A stretch of 64,000 nucleotides of DNA, taken from NCBI GenBank assembly GCA_030141605.1, contig JAQGDQ010002366.1, positions 304,660-368,659 of the forward strand, in the 5' to 3' direction. Below, piece after piece: positions 48,530 to 61,600 of this stretch (its first letter is position 1; each line of letters opens with the position of its first letter). A program made the translations under genes and the position numbers. Under the pieces are notes generated by a model. The model was not told where the DNA came from. It made no database searches and was given only the letters and a program-made list of their open reading frames with translations. This DNA comes from Tubiluchus corallicola. Taxonomy: Eukaryota > Priapulida > Priapulimorpha > Priapulimorphida > Tubiluchidae.

Positions 48530-51069
48530 CAAAGTGCTTTAAGGAATTGGAATCTTTGTTCCCCGAGGAACTGCTGTCGACAGTTGAAAGCGTGGTACTT
48601 TAGTCACTGATTTATCAGTAGCATAATCGTCGTTATCATCGTCGCACTTAAGTTTCAATCATCAATAACACCTGCACCACCAGAAGGCCACCATTGTAAT
48701 TTAGTCCTAGTTGTTCACTCAATCTGATGATAATACGACAATCAATTGACATTAAATAAATAATGTGTTTAATCAGCACTGTGATTTTTATAAAAATATT
48801 GATGTTGTGCAAGAGTACATACAACGTATGGTAAATCAGAACATGAACTTCGAATTTAGTTACTATACTATTATCATCAATTATTATTATTATCACAAAC
48901 TGACTGCTTTCTGAAAAGGCAGTTCCCATACCTCTAGAAGTAGATTTTGCGATTATTACGCAGTCACAAACTAAGTTTTCAGGTGTTATAATGCTTGTCA
49001 TAATATGCTTACCAGGAAAGGTCTGTTTAAAAACATTTAATAACTAATCAAAGTTTTTGATTAGCATCTGTGATAAGAGATGCTTTAAGCGACAGCTTTT
49101 GCTTTGCCTTAACAAATGAAAAGCGTTTTTCAAGATAATTAACATCATGTAGCCACACCAAGTATTGTTGTTCATTATTTTGAAGAACATTTTTTATCTG
49201 TTTAGTTTCGACATTAATTGTTTCGATGGAAGTGGAATTTGCCACTTTTTCACCCGTGATCCGTAATTTAAAGCTCCGAAGACCATAATATGTTTTGCCT
49301 CCACTGAATTGATTATTTAAGAAGTCATTGAGTTGCTCTCTTTTAGCTGACTTTTTTATTTTTGTCAAGGTAGATATAAACTTTACAATACACGGAAGTG
49401 TACTCTTACATTTATAGAGTTTTCGAAAAGGTTCCAGCAATTGGGCGATAATTTAGGTTCAGTAGTAGGTTCAGTACTGGCGCATCAGTAGTTAGTGTGT
49501 AAGTTGGCCTCTTTGGTGATTTAATTACTGCTATCCTTGTTGAATTTTTGTGGAACGTTTTGAAAATTTGTTACTAGAACTATTCAATTCGAGCTTCTTT
49601 CTTATTATCACAATTTTTTAGAAGTATTGTGCACATTTTGGTTTTATTACCTATCTTTCGTAGTAAAAGAAACTTACTCAGCGTTGCCAGGATGGCCAAA
49701 ACGATTCGAAGCAACGTTACCGTCCGGCAGTTGTTCATATTGTTCAACTTCACCACATGTAAAATTTCAACTTGTGTGGTTCTTGAATCACAATTTCATT
49801 TGTCCTTTAATCTAGCTATAACAGTGCCCTGTGTCCAAGTTAACGTACTTTGTTTTCGTTGATACAACAAGCAAATATCTTTACGTCATTATCAACTAAA
49901 GCTTGGCTACTATTTTATTTTTTCCTAAACCAGTCCTGTTTGTTGGTTCCATTTGACTGGATGCAATTACAGCGTCGCATCATGCATGGTCTCTATAGAA
50001 AATATAATAATCTACTATAAATTAATCTAACCTAGTTGCTGATGGGATGTCCGATTATTATAATAGCGGGAGAATTTGTTCTCAACCCGTAATGCAGTAG
50101 ACATTGTACGCCTCGGTAGCTTGGCAACTTGATGCAAGGTATGATGTGTTTTGATGATTTCGAGCCACATCGCGTAACTGTTTATTGTTAAAAAAGCAAA
50201 AAAACATAACCAGCGTTAGTGTGTGAGATACATACATATAAAAAATAAGACCCACGTCGGTAATCCATGGTTTTACTAAATAACACCTAAAGCCAATTTA
50301 TATTTTTAGCACTTAAAATTCGTCCTTGACATTTCACGTTTTGAATCTGTCAAATTATGTCTGAAAGTCCCTTGTAATAGTGCATTGTGACTACATAATC
50401 GGGCTACATTTTGCTAATAAATTAAGGTGTTGTTGTAAGAGTACTTTGTGACAGCACCAGGTTTTCCTAACTGACGACATGCCATACCTAAAATTTATTT
50501 TAATCTAAAATTTTCTTGCAAAAATATATTCTACATTCTAATTGCCAGATGCAATTTCATGTCCATAACCTTTGAAGTATCTAGATACCTAACAAAGGGA
50601 ACGTTCGATAAGAACATTTAGTAATTATTCGTTGTTCTTCTTTTTTTAACTTTCTCTGGAATATAATGTAGGGTGAAAGGCCGTTTTTTTCTAGATTGTA
50701 GTATTTTTATTAATTGCCTTATTAATATAAGTCTTGCCAGTATCATTAGGTGATGCGATGGTTATAAAACTATAATAAAAGCCATTGGAAACCAGTAGAA
50801 TTTCGTAGTGAGATTATTGTGCTCGATTTTATATACTGAACTGTGATGACTTTGCATATCTGCAAATGACGTTTGTTACAAGAATTTTATATAAGCTAAG
50901 TTAGTAAAACCTATAATAAAAATTTAACGTGAATAGTTCGACCGTAGCTAGTGTACAAGTGGATAACTTCTGGAAGAAATAAGTATTGTATCCACTATAC
51001 TATTATTACGTAGAGCAATCCACACAGAAAAGTGGATGGTAATCAAAATCATCAAAATAAAATTCTTAA
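48530..51069. other. Region upstream of the cysteine-rich gene
   Basis: Apart from the 130-codon minus-strand frame at 49048-49440, little can be supported. A Ser/Thr-rich minus-strand stretch with a GTAAGA donor (around 48530-48605, reading STVDSSSSGNKDSNSLKHF) might be another upstream exon of the cysteine-rich gene. The implied intron would be only about 50 bp, so it is not called. Confidence 0.35.
49048..49440 (-). CDS. Hypothetical open reading frame, 130 codons
   Basis: This is a single uninterrupted minus-strand frame, rich in Lys, Leu and Ser (reading LEPFRKLYKCKST near the start and LITDANQKL at the end). Its composition looks more protein-like than the AT-rich chance frames nearby. 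I recognise no domain. It could be a relic of a transposon or an exon of an upstream gene. No clear splice sites or promoter were identified. Confidence 0.3.
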   Translation of the reverse strand: MLEPFRKLYKCKSTLPCIVKFISTLTKIKKSAKREQLNDFLNNQFSGGKTYYGLRSFKLRITGEKVANSTSIETINVETKQIKNVLQNNEQQYLVWLHDVNYLEKRFSFVKAKQKLSLKASLITDANQKL

Positions 51070-51704
51070 AGGAAAACCGGACTCAATCTGTAGCTCAAAA
51101 CAATTTAATGTATATAATATTAAAAGGCAACATGCTATTTTTCAAGAATGGCTTACATAAAAGAAATATTAGCACAGAAACGCAATTTCGCGTTCGCGTG
51201 GCTACTTCTTCGCTGTTACACACGTTTTGTCATCCGCTGGTTAGACGGGCACTAGCGCCTGCATTTGGGAAACGCGTTGCACAAAAAACTGGTACGGCAC
51301 CTCTCATTTCAGAGGTGTTCGGTTGTGACATAGTGCACACGTGCGAAAGCCCATTCGTGAGCACAGCGGTAAACTTGAAATTTGAATTTTCATCGTAAAA
51401 TTTGCCGAGTTTTGTATATCACACTGAATGTTGTACAGCAGCACTGAACTTCGAATTTCGCTTTCGCACATACAACGCAAAAATGGATTTTTTGTATAAC
51501 ATGTTCATGGAATGTTTGTGCTGTTAAAAATTATGTTCAAGGGTTATGTCCTCATTAGTTGGACCTGCACGCTGTTAGTTAAGTTTTACCTCTTATTCAA
51601 TTATCAGAAACGCTTTGGATTATTATAGGTGTTAAAATATATGCTTTTTGTCGTAGTTCAAAATGAGGTATGATATGAAAAATCTTCCTGTTCCTGTTTT
51701 CCTT
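51070..51704. mobile_element. TTAA-flanked Kolobok-like MITE, copy 2
   Basis: This 635-bp element lies between TTAA at 51066-51069 and TTAA at 51705-51708. It starts AGGAAAACCGGA and ends in the inverse of AGGAAAACAGGA. It is the cleaner copy of the family also present at 41141-42333. A plus-strand open frame over it (51036-51398) is not matched by an intact frame in the other copy and is not taken as a gene. Confidence 0.75.
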
Positions 51705-51989
51705 TAAGTTTCTCAGTTATATTAGTGAATGATAATTGGATGTCTAGCTGCAACAAGCACAAGAATAATAGCAAGCGATTTATTTAATGTAATACTTTAT
51801 TTACGAACTAATTATTAGTAACAGACGGATGATAAAATTAAGTGCAGGTGTGTTAGTAAGCCGTTTTCGGTGTCCTAGAGCGCGACGAAACGCGACCCAA
51901 ACAGTTCCGTTCTTGTTCGACCCAAATCGCTGCTTTTCTGGATGTTCTTCTTGATAAGGGATGACTTGTTGAAAAAAGCTAAGGCTCCT

Positions 51990-52420
51990 TGAATTCGCAA
52001 GGGATCGTCAGGAAACTTCCCTTGAATATATTAGAATGAAATCCGTATCGACGGAGTTGAAAATTCGAACCACCGTTTTGAATTCAAATTGATGGCGAAA
52101 ACATTATTTTCCAAAAAGTCCAAGTGTCGTCAATTCACAACGAATCATCGTAAAAACTTTAGTGCAGGAATATAATAGAAAAATTCCGCATGAATTGAGG
52201 AGTCAATTTTTTCGATGTACCATTTTTAATTCAACTTGGTGGTGAAAACATCGTTTTCAAAAAAAGCCTAGGATTCCGCAATGACTAGTCATGAAACTTC
52301 TCCAATTCGCAACTGATCGTTGTGGAAATCTACAGAAATATTCTAGAACGAATTCTGCATCGTTTGACATATTCGGAGTTTTTTTGGATGCCTTCTGAAA
52401 TTGACGATGGCAGCATTGAA
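51990..52420. repeat. Three diverged tandem units of about 140-170 bp
   Basis: Similar blocks begin near 51991, 52131 and 52302. Each has an AATTCGCAA-like start, a GATCGT/AATCATCG block, then ATTAGAATGAAATCC-like, GAATTCAA-TTG-TGG and GAAAACAT--TTTTC blocks. They are clearly related but have many differences. They may be a satellite remnant or the internal repeats of a larger element. Confidence 0.55.
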
Positions 52421-53010
52421 GTCATTTCTTACCCACGACCTCGAGTTCAACGAGTCTCCCGATCATAAGCTCGAGTTCAAATTGTTTTTGAAACATGATG
52501 ACACCGGGATAACTACGAAAATTTGCGAAAAGTTAAATATCATCTGTATCAGATCATTTGGTTTATTTTCATAGTAAGCGTTTAAATCTGAAAGGTGTAT
52601 TCTTAGTCTATAGTTACTGAATTAAGCAAATTACGTTAACAACAGCAATTAGGCTAATGAGTCTAAGTAAAATCTATGCGTACGTACATTCCGTGCAGAT
52701 TATTCATTTTTACCAACAATAAAAACTTTATAATATTTGAGCAGTTACACATTAGATACAAATAAACACAACTCTTTTACGTGTAATGCAACATTAATAT
52801 GCGATCAAAACTTTCGTTGTGATAAAATAATGATAATTAATTCATATATCCTGTACAATTTTATCAAAAATATGTACGTTTACAGAGATGCTGCTTAGCA
52901 CGAAACTCGTATAAAGGCGATGATAATTGGAAGCATGGAGATTTTTCACGAAAGAACGGAAGCACGGGTAATTAACACGTGGAATGTTTAAGTGCCATGA
53001 GTAGATTCAT

Positions 53011-53372
53011 TTAAAATGAAGCAATTAACTCTTTCTTTAACTTTTGAATTCTCAGTTCAATGATGCTATAGATGCCTAAGCCCAGTACAAGAGTACCACC
53101 AATGAGGCATATCTTGATCTGTGTGCATACGTAGGGGCTGCAGCCAAATGCTACCGAGAGTCCTGCTGCTTGAACCATGTAGTAAGCAACATAAGCGTGT
53201 TCATAGCAGTCACCCATTAAAAGAGCTATCATGTCTGAAAAAATAATAAGTTTCATGTTGACAAACATCAACAAACGAAGCTGGAAAAACAAATGCTTTT
53301 AGCAGGCCACGAGAGAGAGTGAGAGAGGGAAGAAAGAAGAGAGAGGGGAGGGAAAGAGGAGAGAAAGAGAGA

Positions 53373-53451
<79 letters not shown>

Positions 53452-56400
53452 GATAAAAATGCATTAGATTTGGTTACGTCTACTATAGTGCTATTATGCA
53501 AAGTGAGTGAACATAGTCAGCTAGTATACTCCTGACACGAAGTAAATCAATACTGCAATACAGAGCGAGTACAATCTCAAAATCTCAAAATCATTTCGCT
53601 TTTACATTACGAGCTTATGCAGTGTTTACGTGTTTCACAAAGCTATTATATTGTTCATTAATAATGTATTACAGTAACTGATGTCGTACGGAACGCACGC
53701 GAATATTCAATTTCCATTCAAGCACGTTATTAAAAATACGTTGCATAGTTTTTGTAAACTTTATAACCGTAATAAAACAATCCTTCGCATACGCTTATCA
53801 TATTGTAATTATTTTACCATAATATGAATAGAAATGTTGAATTTTTTACGTCGCATTACAAGATCGCAAATTCTCAGTCCGTTGATTACGCGGTGTTTTT
53901 TTCATTTCCCTAATAATTACAGATTAATTCGGTTAATCATTCCGCATTTTAATTGTCTTACTGTGTATTGATCTGCCTATGTAGTTTTGTAGCTTCCTGT
54001 TGGCTTATTTGTTTATTCTTTTCATTATTATTGTGCAGAGAGCCGTTCATTGCCAGTCACTCGTTGCATAACAGAGTCAGGGAAGAAGCTTTATCATATT
54101 AACCTTGTCTCAATCATATTCATTGTAACTCGTCAAAATCTGTATGTCGTGGACCATTTTTGATGTAATCAGTACACGGTTAGTGTTATCCACTTTAAAT
54201 GATGCTTTTTGTGTTATTGTCATCATCATCATCATAAAGTATAAGGTAACGTAGTCATTATTTGCAAGAAAAACCACATAATTATTATTCTCTATTTTTT
54301 AGCTTCGTAGTTAATCTCGCGTAGGTAAAGCGAATTTTTCGTTATTTTGTCGATGACTTTAAATCATTCCCAAAAGTGAAAAATTACTTTCAGTCTAATA
54401 AGTCTTTCCCCTTTGTAGAATGTTCGCGTTTTACTGCATGATTATGCTCAAAACGTTTTCGCAGTGTTTGACTAGTCACACTAATATTCGTTTCAAGTGC
54501 AACATAAACAATTTAATGCCTTCGCTATTTAAATGAAGCAAATTACTTTGATAAATTACTTGACTAAGAGTTGACTATTTTCCCAAATATTCATGTTTGA
54601 GTTAAATTTAGTTTTGAAGTAGCACCTAAAATATCACGAAGCATAATTTGCCCGTTCTAATTCGCAAATTCGCGGAAAATAAATTTCCAAATAACTGCAA
54701 ATGACATCAGCGATAATAAATTTTAGAAATGTCTGGTTAGGGTTGACCAGATATACAAATGCCAACGATTAACCAGGTTTTGCAAATTGCACTTCTCTGG
54801 CTGCTTGTTTTACTTTTCACGGAATGGCTAAAAGCAAAAGAAGTGCTGCCTTGTGAAAAGTATACATGCATGAAAATTTAACATATATTTAGTTACTGTT
54901 TCGTTCTTAGCCCTCTGTAGTTACAATCAAAACATACAGAAGAGAAAAATATAATTAGTAAATTACAACATGAAAACACAATTCAAAATTAAAACGACTT
55001 AACATATTGAACTGACGTCGGCCAAGCAGTCTTGCGTTGAAGTTCATGCTGCTACATCCTGTTGTACAGCTTATCCAAAAACCGTTGAAAAATGCCAAAA
55101 TAGAAAGAGTAAAACGGACCAGCAAACTTGTACTGCACCTCTAGTACGGAGCAGGTGGTGCTAGGGGACCGCGGAATCATTACCTGCGGTTGATTATACA
55201 CCTACTATACACAGAATGACTTCGTAATGCAGCGTACGCGAGCCTTTGCAACGTACAGTTGGGAAGAGGGGAGAAAATAAATGGCACTTCACCGACAATA
55301 CAATATGGCCCATCAATGGTTGTATTAATTGTGGAAAAGTTTCAATGGAAAAAAAGAAATAAAAAAGAAATTACAAAACAAATTCTAAGTGAATGTAACA
55401 AATTACTGGACGAAAGTTCAAAAGTGAGATTTCTCAGAGAAGAACATAAATGGGGCCTGAAAGAATATATGACAAAATTTAATTCATCAGATGTAAAAAA
55501 AACATTAAAGATAGAAGGCTAGACATGGTAACAGTAAAATTGTATTACAAGAACTCCTTTAAAAATAATTTATTATGTCCGATAAACAAGACACCACAGA
55601 ACATTTGTATTTGCGTAAGGGATATTATAAAACCAGTTTAATTTATACTTCAGATGTTTCAATTAATGATGTTATAAGTGAAAGTAGTGGAAGACTATTA
55701 AAGTCAAGAAGGTTTGTGAAGATTGTAGGTGTTGCAGAAAAGAAATAAAAGATGGATGAAAGATATGATGATGAATAAAATTTAAGGCAGTGTCTAAAAG
55801 CCCTAGCAAACGATCATAAATCGTTTGCGTTTGCCACTCCAGTGGAGGGGGCAAGATATACAAGGTTGCCGAGGATATGATATCCACCATGGATATTTGT
55901 ACGTGATTCACATTAAGTTATAGTGATATTACTAATTTTGAATAACTTACGTCAGCAAAGCCAAATTCAAAGTCATCTCTATGCTGAAGCAGAAGCTTAT
56001 GTTCTGTTCAGCACTCAGAGGAGCTGAACACTGTCGAAATGTAATAGGTATGAAGTTGAAGAACTGGACGAAAAGTCGCCTCAGTGACTGTTTAAGTTAC
56101 ACTTTATGTTTAAAGTTTTCTGAAAGCTTGTTCTACTGACAATGAATTTTATTATGACTTTTACCTCCTCCATGGTACTTTTGCGCATTTGAGAAAAGCA
56201 CGGCTTGGTTTCAACAACTACAAACGTTTATGCCTTTGCTTTCTTATATTTAATGCCAGTAGAAAGTATAAACCTTTTGTACTTAGTGGGTATTCAGAGG
56301 ACATGATTGCAAGGATGGGCAATAAACGTTTTTGGGTTGGATATGGATTTATCCATGGATGTCTATGCAAAATTGGTCGATATGGATGTGAACATGGATG

Positions 56401-58646
56401 TGAAATCTCAAAACTATGTGGCAAGCCTGAAATTATGTGTGTAAAATTACAGTTTTTGATTTCTGCGAGAATTTAACACAGACTTCGTAAATATACAGAC
56501 AGTAAGTCAGATTGTCAGCATTGAAAATTGTCAAAAAGATTTTTCAGTGATTGAAACAGCTTAAGAAATAACAATTATGTTCAATTTAACCCTTAGCCGA
56601 CCAAGGTGGGGTAAAAAATTATCCCAGAAGTGCTCACATTTTTTATATTGATGCACACAACGAACTTCTAACTAGCAGTGATTAAGTATTTTTCGATTTG
56701 TTATGCAACCATACCTTGGTTTTGTTGAAAAGTATTATTCATGCTTTTTTATAAACACGGGTGCCAGATACTACCAAATGTGGGGTAACGTATTACACCT
56801 TGGTTTTTTTATTAAATTTTGGAATTTACTTTGCAGTATTTTTCTTTCTGGCAGCACTATGTGTTTACTTTAAAAATTAAGAACTGTTGCAGACCTCCGA
56901 TTCGGCCAACAGTTCTGCAAAGAGATTTTTCTAACGATCTGTTGAGAAAATTTCATATTAAAGCTTGTGGACCTTCGTTTAGTAATATGGCCGGAACTTC
57001 AGTTGAACTAAGCTTAAAGCTGATGAAGATGAAATTTTAGAAAATCCAGCAAGTGAATTCGAAGTGGATGTCTTAGAATTAAACAGTGAACATCGTTAGG
57101 CATTATAAAAATTTTCACAAGATTTGAAAAACAAAGCTTAAATAATATAGCATAATTAATATAGTGTGGTGGTAGAACTTTTTTCCTTTGTGCCCTCCTA
57201 TATCTACACCAACTTTGAGCAGAACTTGATTTTGTACTAATAGGATCACCTTGGTTACTATTTTGTCAGTTTATTCAGTTAGTAAAACATATTAAGCAAA
57301 ACTTTCACGGGGTAATTGTTTACCTGCTTGGTGTTTATTGTAATATAAAAACCCTTTGGTCGGCTAAGAGTTAAGAAGCACAGACTTATAAGTAGAGACT
57401 TACAGTAAGGGTCCAGTTGGGTTAAATTAGATGTACTAAAGTTCGAACTTACTGTATAGTTGTGAATTCCATATAACGTCGCAGAGTGCCCAGCCACTGG
57501 CCACTACATAGAAGATGGGTTGGTCGTCAGCAGCTGGTTTCCACAACCAGAGAACAAAGAACAGGCAAATGTGGAACATCAATCCTGCCGTCATAATGGC
57601 AAGTCGGTTGATATGTTTGGTTACATGACTTATAGTTATGACGGTAGCGGCAGCCGTCAAACCGTAGCAAATCATCGTGTAACCCACATCTTGAATTCTC
57701 AGGGCGCAGAATACATACGACTGAAAAGAAATACAAACTATTGTTTGTTTTGGCAGTATATAAAACTAATAAACTGCGATGCAGCCGCAACACAAGCCTG
57801 AAGCAAATAGGTTCGCATTCTTCTAGACACCCAAAAATTTTTTCATCACCTACAGTAATAGAGAAAGAGAATGTACAAAGAGAAGAAGACAAAGAGAGAC
57901 AGACAGAATACTCTACACAGGAATGCGGTTACAATCGTATAACCCGAAAATTGAAACATGTATTTGAGCCCTATCAACAACATGAAAATAGACTCTATGT
58001 GTCTAGTGTCTGTGTGGAGAGATTCGGACTGAGAGTCATGAGCTCAAATACTGCTCTGTCACTAGTCATATAAGAGACAACCACGAAAACATTAATTTTG
58101 ACAATTTAGTGAAGTGAGAGTTAGTATCTTTATTTTCCTTTTTCTCCTTTCCTCGCTTTTTCTAACTGTTATATTAGTTTTGATGAGTGAGCAACTAGAC
58201 CTGTCAGGAAAGACACACAAAGTCATTTTGTGACACACAAAGTCATTTTGTATGTTATTCTGAAAATACCAATCAGAACAGTTTTCGTTTTAGATGTGTT
58301 GCGCAATGGATAAACCAGGGACATAAATTATACGTATTCCCAAACATTGCTGCGTGGGCGCAGAGCGATTCAGTGCCATAAAGTTAACAGTGCTCGACAC
58401 AATCTCTTCTTTGTCATGGCATTAATGTTTCTCTGGGTTTCATTAATTGTTGTAACAATGTTAGTTTTTACATTGTAGCTATGCCATCAACCAGCTGTTT
58501 GTGAAAACTCATCAATTTTCCTTATTGAAGCCGAATGTTTAAAACAAGGCCTCACTTAGCAACAACATGTCGGGACTTACCATAACAAAGTCCAAGTCAG
58601 CTGCGTAAGGCATGTTGGAGAACGATTCCAAGACATAATTAAGGTT
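53011..58646 (-). CDS. UNC93-like membrane protein, C-terminal part (3 exons)
   Basis: UNC93 family members are multi-pass membrane proteins related to major facilitator transporters. Some regulate ion channels or receptor trafficking. The exons, in coding order, are 58581-58646, 57453-57720 and 53011-53234, with phases 0 then 1 and good AG/GT sites (donors GTAAGT at both joins). They encode about 185 residues. The match is to the family's C-terminal half: SYVFCALRIQDVGYTMICYG (family: SYV.C.LG..FVGY.M.C.G), LWLWKP, VVASGWALCDVIWNSQ (family GLWG.ADAVWQTQ) and a last helix pair ending at stop 53011. Hydrophobic helices are evident. The N-terminal six or so helices should lie to the right but no exon could be recognised up to 64000. 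Confidence 0.85.
53311..53449. repeat. GA microsatellite near an UNC93-like splice acceptor
   Basis: Purine-rich repeats, pure GA from about 53379 to 53449, begin 77 bp upstream of the acceptor of the last UNC93-like exon. On the coding strand the array reads CT, so it is a very long pyrimidine tract. The Ser-Leu open frames over it are artefacts. Confidence 0.92.
53450..56589. other. Large UNC93-like intron, no exon seen
   Basis: The stretch contains several short plus-strand open frames (55259-55522, 56189-56476). The first is Lys-rich and followed at 55574 by another short frame beginning MSDKQDTTEHLYLRKGYY. None has a recognised domain or convincing splice sites. They may be remnants of an inserted element. 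Confidence 0.35.
56590..57370. mobile_element. piggyBac-like element with TTAA target site
   Basis: The element starts CCCTTAGCCGACCAAGG; its far end, read inversely, starts CTCTTAGCCGACCAAAGG. It is flanked exactly by TTAA (56586-56589 and 57371-57374). TTAA followed by CCC-type ends is the piggyBac pattern. At 781 bp it is too short for a transposase, although an acidic plus-strand stretch near 57025-57095 (EDEILENPASEFEVDVLE) resembles the acidic N-terminal region of piggyBac transposases. It lies in the large UNC93-like intron. Confidence 0.85.
58212..58251. repeat. Perfect 20-bp tandem duplication
   Basis: GACACACAAAGTCATTTTGT occurs twice back to back, without a mismatch. A small local duplication with no visible function. 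Confidence 0.9.
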
Positions 58647-58649
58647 CTA

Positions 58650-61600
58650 ACAGTTGAGGGCCAGAGAGAAAATGCTAAGCCACGATTGATATTGTGACGG
58701 TTTATAGGTGCCAGCCTCTATCTTACACTTTGCATGTTAGTAAAGATGAGGTGTAGTAGAATAGTCGCTCTATTCCTTGTAGTTTTCTGGATGAGGCAAA
58801 TCCATTACTATTGGTGATACAAGCAAGAATAAAATTAATATAATAACTGTTTGAGATAAACCTTTCTAACTGTTTGAGAATAACTAATTAAGATCAACCT
58901 TTTGTAAACCAAATCGAATTCGGAGAGTTTTTTTATTTAAACTCTATGATCAGTGGCATGAAATTTTTCTAGATTTTGTGCTTTGCGTTTTGATTATTGT
59001 TGAAATTTTATAGAGAAAAGTCTTTCCTTAACATTAATTGAAAGTCACGTCTCTTTGTAATAATACCCAATATTTGACTAAGTTCTTTGACAGTTTTCAT
59101 GTTTGTTCTTCAAAAATTAAAGCCACGGCATACAAATTCAATCTAAATGTCAACAACAGAGCAGGAATTCATGACTTGCTAGACTACCAATTTTGTCACG
59201 ATAACCTCTTCGTTTATTTAAACCCCAAGCATTTGGGCTCAGGTTGGGGCAATTAACTCTCCCGCGGGATTCAAGTGTTCTACTACAGCACATCATCGTC
59301 GTGCCCTTTGTAGCACTTTTGCTCAGTCAAACTCTTAATTTATGATGTAAATGTGTTGTAAATGAGCAAAGTATATTATTTAACAAAGCTTAGCTTATAT
59401 AAAAAACTTACATACGTATATTACATATACAAATTTGCATACATAAATACATGTACAAGTGCAATAATGACTATTTGGTTGAGTTCTTTACAGATTAGGA
59501 CTAATAATCACCATCAGCACCAGGCACCCTTGTCAGAGTATGGAAGTTCCAGTGAGGTTCGTTAGCGATATCACTCTTTAAGTTCATCTTTATAGCTGGC
59601 TAGGGAGTTCAACAACATTTCCAATGTTAGCTCACTCACGCTGCATTGAATCTAACTAATTATCAAATTAATTTTAATTTTAATTATTTATTTTATTTAA
59701 TTGGTCAGAAGAACGTTGGTAGTTATTATGATAGTCTAGTAATCTAAGATGTTTGCTTTGTAAGCAGAAAGTCCTTACTTCAAATTCTGGCTTTGCTCCA
59801 ACTTTTCACATTTCCTGTTTTTCAAGTTTGGTTTCAAAATTTAATTAATTTTGAGCTTGTACAAACCATTAATATTAATCTTGATATTATGATTAAAATG
59901 TTCATTATCTTTTGTTTGAGTAAAGTCGTCATTCATGCGGCTTCGTCGACTTGATAAGTTTATTGTTAATCATTAAATAAAGATCAACAATCCTAAGCTC
60001 TTTTCACAATTAAAAAGTGCATTAACACTGGCTGTTACTAAATAACGATAGGTCATGTATGTCTGGATGTTTCACACCAGCATCTTGCCGTGTGTCTATT
60101 TGGTTAAACCGAAGCTTTGAAGCCACAAAGATTACTGCCTACTCAAATTCGCCCTTTCCATACGAACGTAATAAGAATTTTGATGAAAGATTTGGCATGG
60201 GAATCCTTATATATACAAGCAGTAGCAGGTGCAGCCTTCCCATAACTATCCAATTATGATTTCATAACATGAACTGCAAACTGGTAATTGCATTGGAAAA
60301 CCGAATGCAATAAAAGGAAAGTCGACAGAGCCTTTTGTAGACTAAGGTTGAACAGAGCTGCTGCTGTTGAAGGAGGATTTGATGAGGGCTACAGACAGGC
60401 AAAAATTAACAATAGAGAGAGAAAAACCATGTCTCTGCGCTGTTACTTGTGGCAAGCAGCGCATAAGGTAATAATATAATTAAACACTATAACATATGAG
60501 AAATTACTGCTTTCGCCTTTTGTAGGTTATTAATATGTATTGTAAATAAATATACAAGGTTGTCCAGAAAAAATAAAATAAAATAAAACTGCGAGTTTCT
60601 TGAGGATTCTGTTTATTAATACAACCGTAGGCTTATTTGTAGCAAGCGCAGCATACAGTAATAACAATGATTAAACACAATGGACAAATTACTCCAATCT
60701 GCGGGTCTGTTGTAGATTCCGTTTACTATTATTGTTGCACCATAGACCTCTTCTCCTTCAACCACATGTACTCATTAACTTCTTTAAACACTAGCTTATA
60801 CACATCCTCACACTCACTCACTCACTCACTTGGACTCCCGAACGTTCTCTTTCACACAGTGACTCTTTTTTTCTAGTATCACAGAAAACGGGTCTAACAT
60901 TAGAAAAATTTCTGTTTCATGGTTACCGAACGACTGTCAATTGGAACAGATGAAAAAAATGAAATTAGTTATTAAAAATTGGATGAAACATTTTTGAAGA
61001 ATACAAATAAAACAGTCTTTCCGGATAGTCAATAATGCACAGCCAGGGTCTTCCAGACAAAAACATTATCTAAAAATTCTTTAATAAACAGAAATTACAA
61101 GTCAAAAAGGCGTGCAAATTTTAAAGAGTAACAATAAATATCTATATTTTATACCCAAGAAAAAAATAGTTGAAAAATTTGTGTTTTAAAAATGTGATGT
61201 TTGAAATAGTAGTTTCCTAACAAAGAATATGAAAATTATCCAAAATTTACCAATGTGACTGAAAAAGAAATGCAGCCTTCTTTATCTGATATTTCTTTAT
61301 CTGTACAACTTAAAAACAATCTATGTGCTTTTCTTCCATTTCAATCATTTCATGTCATCTATTCCAATCAAGGTATGTCGGAATTGGTCAAAAACTGAAT
61401 TAATCTCATTTTAGCCCATTCTTGAGAAAAACTTTTAGAACGTTTTTCGGTTCAAGTTTTCTTACGTAATCACTTCGCTAAGACAACTTCCCCTTCTATT
61501 CTTTGTTAATGAAAATACAATTTCAAGCAACACATTTTTTAGAACATTCAGTAAAACTAAAATATAAAACTTACAATTACGTTTTTTCTTGTGTATAAAA

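Noticed and set aside
48648-49001. 117-codon minus-strand frame with poly-Ile
   Set aside because: Driven by ATT/AAT repeats, with no domain or splice context.
53210-53501. Ser-Leu repeat frames
   Set aside because: Translation of the GA/CT microsatellite.
60288-60479. Plus-strand frame ending at a possible splice donor
   Set aside because: No partner exon, no recognised family, and no acceptor upstream.
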